Assembly: GCA_950106755.1 (NCBI GenBank)
Contig: OX467091.1
Coordinates: 24,321,538 to 24,385,537 of the forward strand
DNA from: Climacium dendroides
Taxonomy: Eukaryota; Streptophyta; Bryopsida; Hypnales; Climaciaceae
DNA: 64,000 nt
Reading direction: 5' to 3'
Shown: in pieces, positions 25,431 through 38,649 of the stretch
Layout: each line of letters begins with the position of its first letter
Position numbering within the stretch: the first letter of the stretch is position 1
Program-made: the position numbers and the translations under genes
The notes under the pieces: generated by a model
The model's database searches: none
Told to the model about the DNA's origin: nothing
Seen by the model: only the letters and a program-made list of their open reading frames with translations

Positions 25431-27660
25431 GACAGAGCCTACTCGACTCGGCCCCGTCACTCTCTCAACGCAATCAAGTAATTTCAATAGATCCTCACAC
25501 CATCAACCTGTCACAAAGCGATAGGTGTGTAGATGTGTGGAAAAGGCACTAAATGCACAACACGAACTGTTGGGATGTTCAAAAACTCGAAAACTGCGAG
25601 AAACCATGTCGTCCAAACAACGACAAAGGGCAAACGCTGATGGAGAAGAAGCATTCCAACACTACTTTCCAAACCCTAGCTGCCACAAAGATGAGCACAA
25701 GGACTGGCAAGAGAAATTGCAGAGGCAAGAGGTAAAAAGTCAAAGTTGAGTCCGTGGAGGTGACCATCCGTGGAAGTTGAGTCCGTGGAGCTCAAGGTGT
25801 TCGCTAACTGAACAGTTCAAAATTTAGCATGAACACGAAGTGTTCGCGATCAAGCAATGCATAGACCCCCAACACTTGCAAATGAATTGCGGTCCACTTC
25901 TCAAGAACTGATATTGCAACTGAAGTTGCAATTGCAGTTGGACTTGACTGATAGCTGCTCTGTCCGTGGCTCCGTGGGGTGCAAAGCCCCGAGTATGCCC
26001 AATTGCGAGTGTCGCTGGGTAGAAGCTCACGCTAGAAGGAATGCCAACCAACGACATAGTCTACCACTATCAAGATCAAGTGCCAGTCTCCCCGACGAGC
26101 ATGGCCAAGTTCTTCCACCCAATTCTTGTGCTTTTATCTCAACACATTGGGAGAGATTATTGACAGGGTTGAGCCTAGAACCGAGGTAAGTAGTCAAGAA
26201 TGATCCAATTACAGGATAATGAGGTACACTTTTTGGTCATACAGATCCCCTGAAAGTCATTCATAGAATCCTCTAGGACGCATACAAAAGTCTTGAAGTT
26301 GAATGGAAGAAAGACAACCAGGTGTGAAATGCAATAAAGATATGTTGGGACCCATTGTTTAGAAGAATGTACCTCTTGTATCTACAAGAGAAGCATTACA
26401 GACTCTGGTTGAAGGGATAGTGATATAGAAGTCTAAGAGGTTCAAGACCAAACGAAAATGTATTATTATCAGTAGCTGAACCGAGTTGCACCTGAACCGA
26501 GTTGCACCAAAGCCCAGAAAGTGAGAACTATCCTGTATACGCCAAACCTAGAGAGTTGGAGCTCACGCACACATCAGGAGAACCTACCTAATGCTTGACA
26601 CTCAACAATCTTGTGCGCAACGAGTACATACATATTCATCGTGAGAATATTCATGACCTCAATATCAGAACTCATAAATGTTATGGTCATCTTTCAAACC
26701 CAGAGAACTTTTTGCAAACATAGAATGTCTATCTAATGAAATCTCTGGCAACTTGGAATGTTCTATGGTTTGCTAAGAAGAGTTTTAAAAAATCTAACCA
26801 TTCTAACAACAGTACTAATACTCAACCCTTTGAGGGAGTGTTTTTTATTTTTGTTTTTAAGAAGTGCTAAAGTGGTAATACACAAGAAAATAATGTAGCC
26901 AAATATTTTAGTATGTATATGCGGATGAGTTTTATTTTAAATTGGCAATTTCATCCAAATTATTTTCAAAAATTGGAACAACTGTGGCATCATCATCCAA
27001 TTTTTCTTCAAATTTTTCCTTAAGACTTGAGGCTCCCCAATTATTTTTGGTGATTTCAGGCATTTAAATGCCTAAAAAAAACTGCTTTCAAGTGCAGTTA
27101 TCTTGCACCGAGTTTGCACGGCAATTCCAACAAATAGAAATTCATGGGAACAAACAGGTTGGCTTCGCATGAGAGATGAAGTACGAATTCTCTTGACACT
27201 GAACTAATCGATATCAAACGGAGAGGTCAAGTGCTCAAAGAATATTCAAACCGTGAGAGCATACCTGATATACAGCGAAAATAGTGATGTCGGCAACGGC
27301 AGGACTGTTCTCCTGAAACGGCTGCACCTTGGCCAACTCGTCGCCCTGCACCTTCCGCGGCGCCCGAATGGTCAACGACGCCACATCATTCGCAGCTGCA
27401 ACCACCGCGGACGAACTCGCGGCGACCAAATTCGCGGCCCAAGTACACAAAGTGCACAACACTCACTGCCGGGAAGATCGAAAGTGACAGAGCAAGTCGT
27501 AGAAAACGATAACACAGCGCAAAGCCTCAAGAAGACGAACTCTGGTCCACTTCTGCAAACCCCAGCTTCCACAACCATGAGAACAAGACAAAGATAGGAG
27601 GCAAATCGTCAGGCTGGGTATCTGGAGTTGCGGAGGTGCCCCCACCGTCTACAGTGGAAC
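25431..27660. repeat. Segmental duplication, copy A (paralogous to 35881-37660)
   Basis: Colinear similarity to 35881-37660 in at least three blocks. Near 25440-25690: 'cggccccgtcactctc' and 'aaagggcaaacgctgatgga'. Near 26590-26830: 'cctcaatatcagaactc'. Near 27120-27500: 'ttggcttcgcatgaga' and 'tgttctcctgaaacggct'. The blocks are separated by diverged sequence. In copy B this material lies directly upstream of a kinase exon; in copy A the similarity stops near 25431 and no kinase exon follows. It is best read as the 5' part (promoter, exon 1, introns) of a duplicated kinase-family gene. Confidence 0.8.
27265..27462 (-). pseudogene. Exon-1-like coding remnant in copy A
   Basis: The minus strand reads about 66 codons with no stop, including ASLTIRAPRKVQGDELAK and PFQENSPAVADITIFAVYQ, and ends at a good donor (CAG|GTATGC at 27265/27264). 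There is no ATG at the expected place; 'GTGGCGTCG' stands where ATGGCGTCG might once have been. The composition suggests a helical N-terminal domain, but I cannot name it. The aligned region of copy B (near 37221) shares the donor but carries a 4-bp insertion just before it. Confidence 0.45.
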
Positions 27661-30008
27661 TGTACAGCACAGTGGTGGTAATGTTTCACGACTTGGACTT
27701 TGTCCAATCAGTCCAACTTGGCGAACTAAGTTGAACAGTTCAAACTCTACATGATACTCCGTAATATGTGAGGAAAGTCAAGTGCAGGGTCGCTCTCCTC
27801 TCTACATACCATTTACTCCGTATTTGGATACACGGACCTCCGAGGATTCCATGTGATACTGGAATGTGCTTTGTCACTTCCAAGCAGCTTTCTACAATCG
27901 AAACTTTTCTCGCTTGTTTTCGTCAAGGGCTTGGACTTTGTTCAGCTCCGTTCCCGGGATTGCTCCTTCATTCAGACTTTTCAAATTTGCGCATTTGTGA
28001 TTCCTCTACGTGATTTCAAAATTCCATTATATTGTTCACAAAATTCAGTTGCCCTAGCTGCACAGGTTACCGATAGAGTGATGAGTGTTCGCACCTCTTC
28101 TCTGACGACAAGGAACGAATCTCCAGGGAGAGTAAGTAAGATATGCTTTCAAAGCGACCGATTAAGGGCTGGTCCGCCTTTTTCACAGGTTTTCGTGGAC
28201 AAAAATACTTTTATATCATTTTTCAGAGAAAGAAAAATAATAGACATGGAACCTAACACAAGTGGTTTTGTATTTTTCTAAGCATTTTTGAATTACTTAT
28301 AAATTTTCAATTGCTAAAGTGATTTGGGGCATAGGCACCTATTGTGACTATAGGTCTCCCAAAATCCACCCACTTGCAACTTGTAAAGAAATGTGCGGAA
28401 ATCAAAGACTATGATTGGCTCTTGCAATAGAAAAATAAATTTTCCTCGATGCATTCAATTGCTAAAGTGGTCCATTCAAGGATCACCTCATCTCCATTAC
28501 CCCTAGAAATAGAGTCGATCTCAAAGGAGAGGGTCTCTAAACCCTAAACCTTACAGCACTCTACCTGAAATTAAAATTTCTTGCCCTACTTCAGGATTGT
28601 TTTCATCAGAGAGATTCCCTTCCATCCAGGTGGGGCGGGAACGTACCCAAGCCGCGTTTAAATAATTGGTCATGTGGCTGAAACTCAGTCGGCAATTCAG
28701 CATGCAGCTGGGTCCGCAGGTCGCACCTTAGACTCTTCCATGAATCCCCTGACAATAGAGTGAAGGCGGCTACACCATGCCCTCGCTCCAGAGTTGAACA
28801 GGAATCTCCTACAAGCCAATAACACAGATCTTCACACACATTATGTCTGTAGTAACATTCCACCCTAAACCCTAATGACGCATGACCATGAGCTTGGAAC
28901 TCTAAAACCCTAAAGACGCACGAGCCCAAGCCTGACCATACAGGGATTGCGAAAGGTCGATTTTCCAGAATATGTACGAGAGGAGGCCACACCACGCAGC
29001 CATGTGAGTTTTGCATGTGTCTATGAATAGCTCAATAATCAATCTCACATACGTACCAGCTTGATGTGGCTGCAAACAACTGATGCAATTGAAGTTGCAT
29101 CCGCCTGATGAGAGAAACATGCATTGAGAGTTCATGATTCAAATTCTGTGCAAGCAAACACAAGATTGGCCACTTGCATGTGTTGCAAGTTAGAGCCTTC
29201 TTTTCTTTATGTAGAATCTTTCATCTTCTTCTTTTTGCAATTCAAAAAAGTCCATTTGAGGTTTGGATTGCTAGCTTTGCATTCATTTGGGTCATTTTTT
29301 TGTAAGAGTGGTTAAAACAGAATGAGGTTTATCTCTCTCCACTTCAAAATCTCCATACTATCCATGTTTTCATCGTTGCATTGGAAATGCTCTTAGGCAT
29401 GATTTGCTAGGGTCTCAATAATTACATCCTTGAACTTTCTTTTAATGAGGTCTACTTTCATTATCCAAAGTTGAAATTAGAACATTATTTTGTCTAATTG
29501 AAGTGTTTTGCAAATGAACTTCCAATGATAGTACTCTCAAGTTCAAATTTTGCACTCAACTTGGTGCAAATAAAAGCCAAAAATTATTCACATACATTAG
29601 AGATAAAGTCCCCTAATCCCTTGTTTATATGGTATCTTTTTCAATGCTATTTCTAAGAAACATTTGAAGTTTAATCCAATTTTTAAAATTGGAATGTAAA
29701 TAAGGTATGGCTTGTTTCAAGGCAAATGCAAGGTATAGTCAACTACTTCTTGACAAAGATTCTGGTGTAGTATGTTAAAAATACTAGTTTTAAAAACCAA
29801 TTTTAGAATTAATTAGCATTAGTACAATGAAAATTGCTATAAGTCATGTATAAACAACAAAACTATGCATGAACCATAGAGTCCAATTTCACATTGTTAC
29901 AATTGATTTTTCTTAAAGATTTTGAATTTCAAAACTCCCATTTTAATAATATTGCCCACACTTAGTTTTAGATGTCAAAATCCATGAAAATTTTCACCCA
30001 CATTTTTT
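27661..30008. other. Intergenic, no gene recognised
   Basis: Several short frames (for example 27853-28281 plus, 28606-29016 minus) lack any motif I recognise. Plant telo-box words (AAACCCTAA) occur near 28535, 28868 and 28905. They are common near plant transcription starts, so a weak promoter here is possible but not shown. Confidence 0.35.
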
Positions 30009-30063
30009 TATCATACTACTAAAATCATAACTCCCTATGTAATATCACAAATGCTACTATTAA

Positions 30064-30881
30064 TACTAGGGGCTCGTGCTTGCTATGCTACGCATTCATT
30101 GTATCACATATTAGTAAAATTTTGATATATTTGAATAGAATGCATGATAATGATTTTCATAAGTCTTTAAAATAATTAATTTAAATATTTTGTAAAAATA
30201 TTTTCAATCATGCATACATAGAAATTGTAGTTTCACACAATGTGATATTACAGAAATAGAGTAGCAGTTTGCAATCACTTCTATAATATCACTTTTTACA
30301 AAAGATGATATTATAGAAATAATATAGTTGTTGCAATTAAGGTGATATTAAAGAGGATCCATAGGATGATATTATAGAGGTAGCAAATCCATTGCTTCTC
30401 TTGACTTTACACTTCTTTGCACTTCTATGATTTTGTACTTTTGTGAGCTTTGAACTTTCATGATTTCAATTTTCTATTGCTACTACCAAATGATTTTGAA
30501 AAATTTATTCAATTGAAGCGATTTTGGATTCCACAACAATTAAGTTGTTCACAAAATTTTTGAGATTTATAAGTTTTTCTTTTCAATTCTTCAATTTGGG
30601 TTGCCATTTTTTGTAACAAATGGAGTCAAATTTCTAATGCATTCTAATGTATGTGTATCTTTTATAGTATTTATCATTGCATATGTTTGATTCATCATTC
30701 AATAAATTTCTATTGTACATTTTAATATATACTTACTTATAAAAAAAAATTATACAAAGATTTTAGTCATTTTTATTTGAAGATTTATTGAAATTTTTGT
30801 TTTGCATTCTATCTAATACATAAAACTTCTTATAAAATTCTAATGATGAATGTGTAGCATAGCAAGCTCCAATCGTTGGTA
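30064..30881. mobile_element. Non-autonomous TIR element, copy 1 (818 bp)
   Basis: Imperfect terminal inverted repeats of about 35 bp: the left end starts TACTAGGGGCTCG, and both ends share 'cttgctatgctac' and 'gcattca' in opposite orientation. The interior has repeated 'tgatattatagaa' words and their complements (about 30235-30385) that could fold into hairpins. There is no coding capacity. I cannot assign a superfamily. Confidence 0.6.
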
Positions 30882-30954
30882 AATTCATAAAAGAAACTTA
30901 ATCATACTACTAAAATCATAACTCCCTCTATAATATCACAAATGCTACCATTAA

Positions 30955-31790
30955 TACTAGGGGCTCGTACTTGCTATGCTATGCATTTATGTATCACATA
31001 TTAGTAAAAATTTGATATATTTGAATAGAATGCATGATAATGATTTCGACAAGTCTTTAAAATAATTATTTTAATTATTTTATAAAAATATTTCCAATCA
31101 TACATACATACATAGAAATCATATTTTCACACAATGTGATATTACTGAAATAGAGTAGCAATTCACAATCACCTCTGTAATATCACTTTCTACAAAGGAT
31201 GATATTATAGAAATAATAGAGTCATTGCAATTGAGGTGATATTAAAGAGGATCAATATGGTGATATTATAAAGGTATCAATTCCATTGCTTTTCTTGGCT
31301 TTATACTTCTTTTGCATTTCTATAATTTTGTGCTTTTGTGAGCTTTGAGTTTCTAATTTCAATTTTCTATTGCTAGTTTGCTACTCCCACATGATTTAAA
31401 AAATATATTAGATTGAACTCATTTTGGATTTCACAACAATGAAATTGTTCACGAAGCCTTTGAGATTTACAAGTTTCTCCTTTAAATTCTTCTATTTAAG
31501 TTGCCATTGTTTGTAACAATGGAGTCAAATTTCTAATGCATTCTAATGTATATGTATCTTTTACTGTATTCATCATTGCATGTATTTCATTCATCATTCA
31601 TTAAATTTCTATTGTTTATTTTAGTATATGTTTATTTATTAAAAAAATTATATGAAGATTTTAGTAATTTTTATTTGAAGATTTATTGAAATTCTTGCTC
31701 TTCATTCTATACAATACATAAAAATTCTAATGAAATTCTAATGAAATTCTAATGGTGAATGCATAGCATAGCAAACGCCAACTGCTAGTA
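30955..31790. mobile_element. Non-autonomous TIR element, copy 2 (836 bp)
   Basis: Same structure as copy 1. Its ends are better preserved: TACTAG at the left pairs with CTAGTA at the right, followed inward by 'tttgctatgctatgcatt'. It arose with copy 1 through the tandem duplication. Confidence 0.6.
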
Positions 31791-34549
31791 AGTAGATAAA
31801 TAATTTATGTAAACTATACAAGCATGCAAATTTAATCTAAAATATGAATGTCTATGATTGATTGTTTATTTTCACATGTTGGAATGTGGAAAAAAAATGT
31901 AAAAATTGTACTTCTAAATTCCTTTAACCCCTAAGTAACCAAGGCCTTGTTTCTGCCAAAAAACACTCAAAACTGCCATTTCTGTAGCAAAGAGTAAAAA
32001 AACTTGAAAATTATTTTTTTTGCACATTCAACCATAGGATTTTATACCTTACTAGTATGAGAATGTGTGGAAATTTTTTTTAGAAATTTTGACCGCATAA
32101 ATTAATAGATATTTGCATTTAAAGTAAAAAAAAACAATTTTTTCAGCACCTTGTAGGACTGGATTATTTGACTTTGAACTTTTTTAACTTAAATTTTTTA
32201 CACTATAGAGTTTTGAGCTTTAAACATTAGATGAAATTTGAGGCCTCAACATAGCCATTTTAGGCCTATTCCCAATTCTGTTTCTGCAACAATAAAAGAA
32301 TGTGGCCAATTGTCAGAATTTTTAAGAAAAAGTTTTTTTTTCTTCAAAATGATGTAGCATGGTCTCAACCATGTCAGATTGTGCAGCTGGCAGTGTTCAC
32401 ACACAGTCAAGACAATTTTCAAGGCCTATGAACTTATAGTCTTCTTGAACCCTCAAACTTCATGTAATGTCTTTATTGTGGAAAATTGAGTTGAGAGTCT
32501 AGAAAAAAATATTTCAAAAACCCCCTTAATTTTCATGCTTAAAAATTTTATTAAGTAGAAGTAGGTATGAGAAAGAAGGAAAATTTAAATTATTAATATC
32601 TTTGAGATGGAGTTAAATGCACTAATTTCAATGGTGAGATTGTTCTAGTAAGCAAACAAAATCATTTTTTAAAAAATTCAAAAAAATTATAAATATTGCA
32701 TTAAAAAATGAATTCTATGAGTTATTTTTTCAGGAAGATGTTCTAACTGCCCAAAAAATAAGATTGTCCATAACTTCCTCTTAAAAAGTCCACATCAAAT
32801 GAATCAAAGCTTCCCATGTAGACAAAAATATAATCTATAAGAAAGAAAATTTTTAAAAAAAATTCAAATTTTGGAATTTTTTTTTCTGCTGCCCCCTCTC
32901 CCCTATTTTGAGCTTATTTGGACATAACTTTAGTTCCTGGGCATCAATTAAAAAAAATTATATTCCCAAGAAGCTCATCAATTTTTCTATCTTCCCAAAG
33001 AGTTTCAAAAAATCATGACAAAATTTCAGCCTATAGGTACCTACTCGAAATCCAATTTGTCCTCCAAAAGGACAATGGTTCTTTAGGGGTTAAAAACCTT
33101 CATGTTTATGAAATTTTGGATGCATGTCTCTTTAAAGACATTTGGTGTTTTAAATAATCTAATGTATATGTGAGAATATAGCCACCAATTTATGAAAAAT
33201 TTGGAGATGATAATTTCATATCAACATTCTAAAACCATTACAAATTAATTTTACACCAAAATTAATTTTCATTTTTTGTCCATGCTTTTTGAAAATCTCA
33301 AAACTACCAATCTTTTACACATGGACACAAAAATTGATTGGCATTAACTATATTTTTGACAACAATTGGCAAAGTATTAGTCAATGCTTTCCTTTTGAGC
33401 CCTAAGGTGAAAGAGGATATGTGCCAAGCAAGATGCAAAGAAAGATGTCAAATATTAGAATGTCATGGATTCCTTAAATCTTTTGTAAAATAAAAGAAGA
33501 GCCTAATGTATTTGAAGCACCATTAGATGTGATTTCAGCCCTCTAGAAGGCTGTGAGTTTCCAGCAATTCCCAAACTACAAGAATTACCCTATAGAGGGC
33601 CACCGCAACTCATTAATGTGGGTGAGAGACTACCATGTTTAAAAATAATATTAATAATATTTTTAAATGAAATTTTTTTCAACTTTTTTCTTGAGTCTAT
33701 ACTATTGAGCCTTCTTCAAATTCATGAATGCTTCCTACATTAAATTGATCCAAACGCATTCATAGCAAGATTTTTTGATCATATTAATTTTGTGGCACCA
33801 AAGATGACAAATCTAAAATTTGCTTATTTGCTTTTGAAGATAATAACCCATGTCATCTTTTTTCTTTAAGAAATCAAAGGTTCATGGTTTGAAATCATCA
33901 AATTTGATTCATTATATTGTAAAAAGATAAACCATAAATGAAACCATCTTATAAATCACAAGAATTTGTTAAGAACATTGATACAAAATTAAACAAAATA
34001 GGACAATATGATGTCATCATATAACAAACTCAAAACAAATAAAAGAAATATGTGGGATTCATTTCAAAAGTCTTAGTTTTTAAAAATTTGATGGATTTTA
34101 AGCACTATCTTTTATAAGTACTATTAAAAACTAAATGCAATAGTGAAAATGAAAATGCAATATATTAAAGCTATATATTGCACAAAATGCACAATCATAG
34201 AATCTATCCCTACTTAAATCTCTACAAAGTTCAACAATGCCTCTAAAAACTTCCTTCCTAGTATGTCTCACCACATGAATAAGCATACACTTTTTTGACC
34301 TCATTTTAAGCAATTGACAAAAAAGATGAATAAAAAATCCTTCACTTCCAATTATACAAATTGAACAATCAATTTGGCTATTAGGTATCTCCAAACAAAC
34401 GCCAAATTACAATGCCAAAAGCCTTTGTATGACAATCAAAGACAACAATGTCAGTTCTTTTCACAAATCATAGAAGATGATAAGTTCCATAATGGAATGT
34501 GATGAAGAATGCAACTTCTATCCAAACTACACTAACTACTATTGTATAA
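31791..34549. other. AT-rich interval, no gene seen
   Basis: Long A and T runs and frequent stops in all frames. Nothing recognised apart from short open stretches. The right end is the 3' flank of the kinase pseudogene. Confidence 0.45.
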
Positions 34550-35827
34550 CTATATATCTTCCCAATTCTTTGTATCTATGGCCTTCAATTTATCAAAGCT
34601 AGGCCTTAATGATGGATTGGGATTCCAACAAGAAGTGATCATGGCTCTAACATCCAAGTCCAAATCATGTGGTAATTCAGGTCAAGAACCATTAAGAATA
34701 GCATTGCGCAATGTATTTCCATGGAGAAGGCCTTCAAACGGTGTGAGTCCAGTGACAATCTCATAGCATGTCATAGCAAAGCCATAGACATCCGCCTTCT
34801 CATTGAACACCAACTTAGAACTAGGAGTCCTATTCTTCAATTGTTGAAGTATTTCGGGTGCTCTCCAACACCCCGTTCCCACCACACCCATTGAACATTC
34901 ATAATCAGCAACAAATGGAACAATCAATCTACAATGATTGGAAGATGCTATATCATGCCTTGTCTTGTAATGGGAGACTAAAACATTAGAAGTTTTCAAA
35001 TCCTTGTGAATGATACCTCTTTTGTGCAACTCAACCATATCTTCAACAATCCAATACATCAACCATTTGGCTTGAGGAAGTGAAAAGGGAAGGCCTTTGG
35101 CGTTCTTGAATTCCATACGAAGATCAATGAGGCTTCGAAGATCTCCCCAATACCTTTGCATGACAAAACCAAACTCGTTCATCTTCGTGATAGGCTCCTT
35201 TACCAATGCCCCCCACAAATTCAACAAACCTGTACCTCCCATGCTTTCAACAATTCCATGAGGCCATTGGCGTTGAAGGTCCTCAAGTGCACAATCACCC
35301 TTCATTACCTTCACCACATATTCACTAGATGTCAAACGTGGACCAAAGCTACCGTCCTTTTTTATGAAGGAGGCTTCAACTTCGTAGATGTTTGCTTGAG
35401 CCCCTTCTCCAAGTTTCCTTCCCAACACCACATCTTGGACTCTATTGCAAAAGGGTCCCCAATGGACATCCTTTTGGAGCTTCTCGAAGTAGTGGCGGTG
35501 ATCCACACCCGGTTGATCCTCACTACCCGATGCTCTCTCATGGCTCAATTCGCTCCAATGCACTTTGGAATGTGCCGTCCGAAATTCAAGCTCAGTCTGA
35601 AACTCACTCCTGCTGGTCATCATACTCTCAATCCGTGTGGAACGCAACGCGGAACAAGATGTTGCAGGCACAGAAGCTGCCAAAGCGAATACTTCGTGTC
35701 CACCAGTAGTATCTCCATCTCTAGCAATGCCAATCTCCTCACATCTAGAGAAAACTTCGACCTCATCCGCCACAACACCCAGATCTCCAATTCCTGTACC
35801 CTCTGTCCTACAAAAGACGTCCTCCAT
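34550..35827 (-). pseudogene. Protein kinase pseudogene (plant TKL-like), in-frame TGA before subdomain XI
   Basis: A single exon-like frame from an ATG at 35827 encodes a Ser/Thr-Tyr-kinase-like domain. Seen in order: glycine loop GEGAQANIYEV, Lys in YVVKVMKG, a non-RD catalytic loop IIHKDLKTSNVL, DYE where DFG is usual, WRAPE, and DVYGFAMTCYEIVTG. A TGA at 34682-34684 follows NAILNGS. The same frame then continues for 43 codons with PELP, SCWNPNPSLRPSF and a TAG at 34550. Family members have Arg before P-x-LP, and CGA to TGA is a single transition, so this is a nonsense mutation and the product would lack the end of the C-lobe. The N-terminal region upstream of the ATG reads in other frames, suggesting further decay. 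It may once have been the kinase part of a PNL-like receptor or a stand-alone kinase. Confidence 0.83.
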
Positions 35828-35880
35828 GACCAAGGTGACGAGTCTCTGTACAAGCAACCAAGCAAGTTTTGAGCTTGTCG

Positions 35881-37660
35881 ACAACCCCTGCTCAACTCGG
35901 CCCCGTCACTCTCGCAACACTTCGAATGTAGTTGCATTAGCTCCTCATACCAACAATCCGTCACAAGCAATAGGTGCGTAGGTGTGTGAATCAGGCCCCT
36001 ACTGCTCAACACTTACTGTTGGAAACTTGGTATATTCAAAACCTAAAAAACTGTGCGAGAGCAAGTCGTCCAAACAACAACAAAGGGCAAACGCTGATGG
36101 AGAAGAATCTCTCCCGCCCTACTTCGAAAACCCTAGCCACCACAAAGATGAGCACAGGGACAGAGGCCAGAGGCAGATAGCCACAATTGAGTCCTCGGAG
36201 GTAACCCCACCGTCCTCAATAGCATTGTAAGAGTGATAAAGTTCAGTTTCCCTATTTAGGCTTTGTCCAATGTCGGTCCAAATTGGTTGACGAAACAATT
36301 CAAACTCAACAAATCTTGCACTGCATCGACCCTGACGACGGCGATTGAATTTCAAGCCAGTTCTCAAAAACTGCGATTGCAATTAATTGGAATTGACTGA
36401 TAACTGCTCCGTCTGTTGGTGGGGTGCAAAGTCCCTGAGTATACCCAACTGCAAGCCCCGCTAGCTTCTCACGCTAGAGTAAATGCCAAGCAACGATGAA
36501 GTCTACCAATGGCACAAACAAGCGCCAGGCTCTCCCACGAACAAGTACAATTCCATCCAATTCTTGTATTTTGATCTCTTCAGTGTAACATCGCATAAGA
36601 CTCGATGCGTCCTGTAAATGACTTTCAGGATTCCTTTAGGAACAATTCAAAAAATGCAACTCTTTATCCAATAATTGAATCCTCCTGGGCAACCTTCCTT
36701 GGTGGTACACTCCGTCCCTAAACCCAGAGATCTGAAGCTCATATACTCATCAGAACAAGCGTACTTAGGAAGAGGTAACGAATTGCAAACCGTAACCTCA
36801 AGCCTGACACCCCAAAAGCTTGCGCACACTGAGTACATCTGGGTTTTGAGAATGTCCATGACCTTAATATCAGAACTCGTGCATGCTTCGGTCACCGATC
36901 TTCCCATAAAATGGCAAACCCAGATAACTTTTGCAAATATGTGATGTCCAACTAATGAATTCTCGGGCGTCTTAATTAGAATCTTCTGTGATTAGCTAAG
37001 AGGAACATGTAAAAAATGAAATCATTCTAATAACAGTGTTAACTATGCACTCTCCACTTTTAGATGCGGTTACGACCCAGTTCGCATGGCGATTCCAACA
37101 AATATCAAAATTCAGACGAATGCACAAGTTGGCTTCGCATGAGAATTGAAAGTAGGAATTTTCTGGACACTGAATTAATCGATGAAACAAGTGGTGAGGA
37201 GTACTCAAGTGCGAGCGTACCTGATCTACAGCGAAAATTAATAGTGATCGATGTAGATAGCGGAGGGTCTGTTCTCCTGAAACGGCTACACCATAGCCAA
37301 CTCGTCGCCGCGCAGCTTCCGCGGCGCCAGAACCTTTAGCAACGGCAGCACAATCGCAGCTGCAACCACCGAGGGCCAGCTCCCTGCGACCAACTTCGCT
37401 GCCGGCCCAAGTACACAAAATGCATGACACTAGCTCCCTGTCGGACAGATCGAAAGCGAGAGCGCAAGGAGAAGAATTGAAGACAACAACAGAGCGCAAA
37501 CCCTCAAGCTAGGGTCCAGTGAAACCCCAACTTCCACAACACGAGCACAAGACAAAGATGAGCACAAGGCATGAAGTTGAGCGCAGGCAGGCAAACGATG
37601 GAGTCTTTGGAGGAGTGGAGGTGACCCTCCTGTCTGCAAGAGCACTGGTGATCATCTGAC
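35881..37660. repeat. Segmental duplication, copy B (paralogous to 25431-27660)
   Basis: Lies immediately upstream (minus-strand sense) of the kinase pseudogene, so it represents that gene's 5' UTR, introns and first exon. The donor region at 37221/37220 (CAG|GTACGC) aligns with 27265/27264 in copy A. Both copies contain GC-richer islands ('cgcggcgcc' at about 27357 and 37319), unlike the AT-rich surroundings. Confidence 0.78.
37221..37450 (-). pseudogene. Exon-1-like remnant in copy B
   Basis: Aligns with the coding-like stretch at 27265-27462 and shares the splice donor. It has a 4-bp insertion next to the donor and other indels, so the frame is shifted. Probably the dead first exon of the kinase pseudogene downstream. 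Confidence 0.4.
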
Positions 37661-38484
37661 AGTGGAATGAAAATTTGACAGTGGTTTCTGTGGGATTTTA
37701 AGACAATTTAATGCTACATTGCCTAAAAATAAAAATAAAATGGGCAGCTTCAAGCCTACAGAAAAAGCGTGTTTCTGGAACATCCTTACTTGAAGGTGTT
37801 AATCTATTTATCCTTAGTCTCAGTGTTTCTTGTCAATTACTAGAATCAGCACATATAGAAAAGGGCTATTTTTACTTGTCATATATTTTTTTGAATCATC
37901 AAAGCATCTTATTCTAATGATCCAGTCGTAAGTCCCAAGCTTCTTAGTAGCAGTTACTTAAGTATTTGTAAACTCCATCAGTACTAGTCCTATTATGGTC
38001 ACTTTTAAAGCAGTAAGAGCAAATTTACATTGATTTTAGATAACTATAGCATTAGAGCTTGGTTCTAAAATGCCACTCTATTGAGATTACCATCATAGAT
38101 CTTAAACAAGATATTTTTTTGGACAAGCATAGTATTCATAAGCATCAGTTTTTAAACAAGTTTGTCAAAAATGCTAAAGAATTGAGTTCTATAACATATC
38201 CTAGCTATGTGGAAGTAGTGGTTTTGCGGAGTCATTGAATTGCTCCAAGAGGATGTGGCCCTCACTTGTGCCCATCCCAATAACAAAAAAAAAAAAAAAT
38301 GTCGTGTTAGAGAGGTGCAACGGGTGTCTTCAGGCCACAACGCTTGTTATCGCTTTCACAAGGGACAATTTAAATGAGAAAAAAACAAAATACTACAATG
38401 TAACTAATCCACAGTGCAAAATCTCAAGAACCTGGTTGCTACTGTCGCGCTGTGAAGAAGCCATGATTTGTCCCGGATGTTTAT
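37661..38484. other. Intergenic, no gene seen
   Basis: AT-rich and broken by stops; a poly-A run at about 38286-38299 is the only notable feature. Confidence 0.4.
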
Positions 38485-38635
38485 GAACACGCCAGATCAA
38501 CCAAGTATTTTCGAACAAGTCAGATAGATCACTTATTTTCGAGCACGCCAGATCAACCAAGTATTTTCGAACAGGTCAGATAAATCACTTATTTTCGAGC
38601 ACGCCAGCACATCCAAAATTCGAGCACATCAAGGC
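38485..38635. repeat. 56-bp minisatellite built from 28-bp half units
   Basis: 'gaacacgccag/gagcacgccag' starts at 38485, 38541 and 38597. Within each 56-bp unit, two halves of about 28 bp share 'tattttcga' and 'cagat'. It abuts the CACTA MITE at 38650. Confidence 0.85.
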
Positions 38636-38649
38636 TAGAGTCTCCCTTC

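Larger units (their letters stand above)
30009..31790. repeat. Tandem duplication of about 890 bp, 2 copies
   Basis: 30009-30900 repeats at 30901-31790, starting with 'catactactaaaatcataac' in both. The duplicated unit includes about 55 bp of flank to the left of the inverted-repeat element, so this is one segment duplicated and not two separate insertions. Confidence 0.9.

Noticed and set aside
28606..29016. 136-codon minus-strand frame
   Set aside because: No motif, no splice or codon-use support, and composition consistent with chance in a less AT-rich stretch.
33400..33620. Cys-rich short frame (CQARCKERCQILEC)
   Set aside because: Too short, bounded by stops, no signal peptide or family match.
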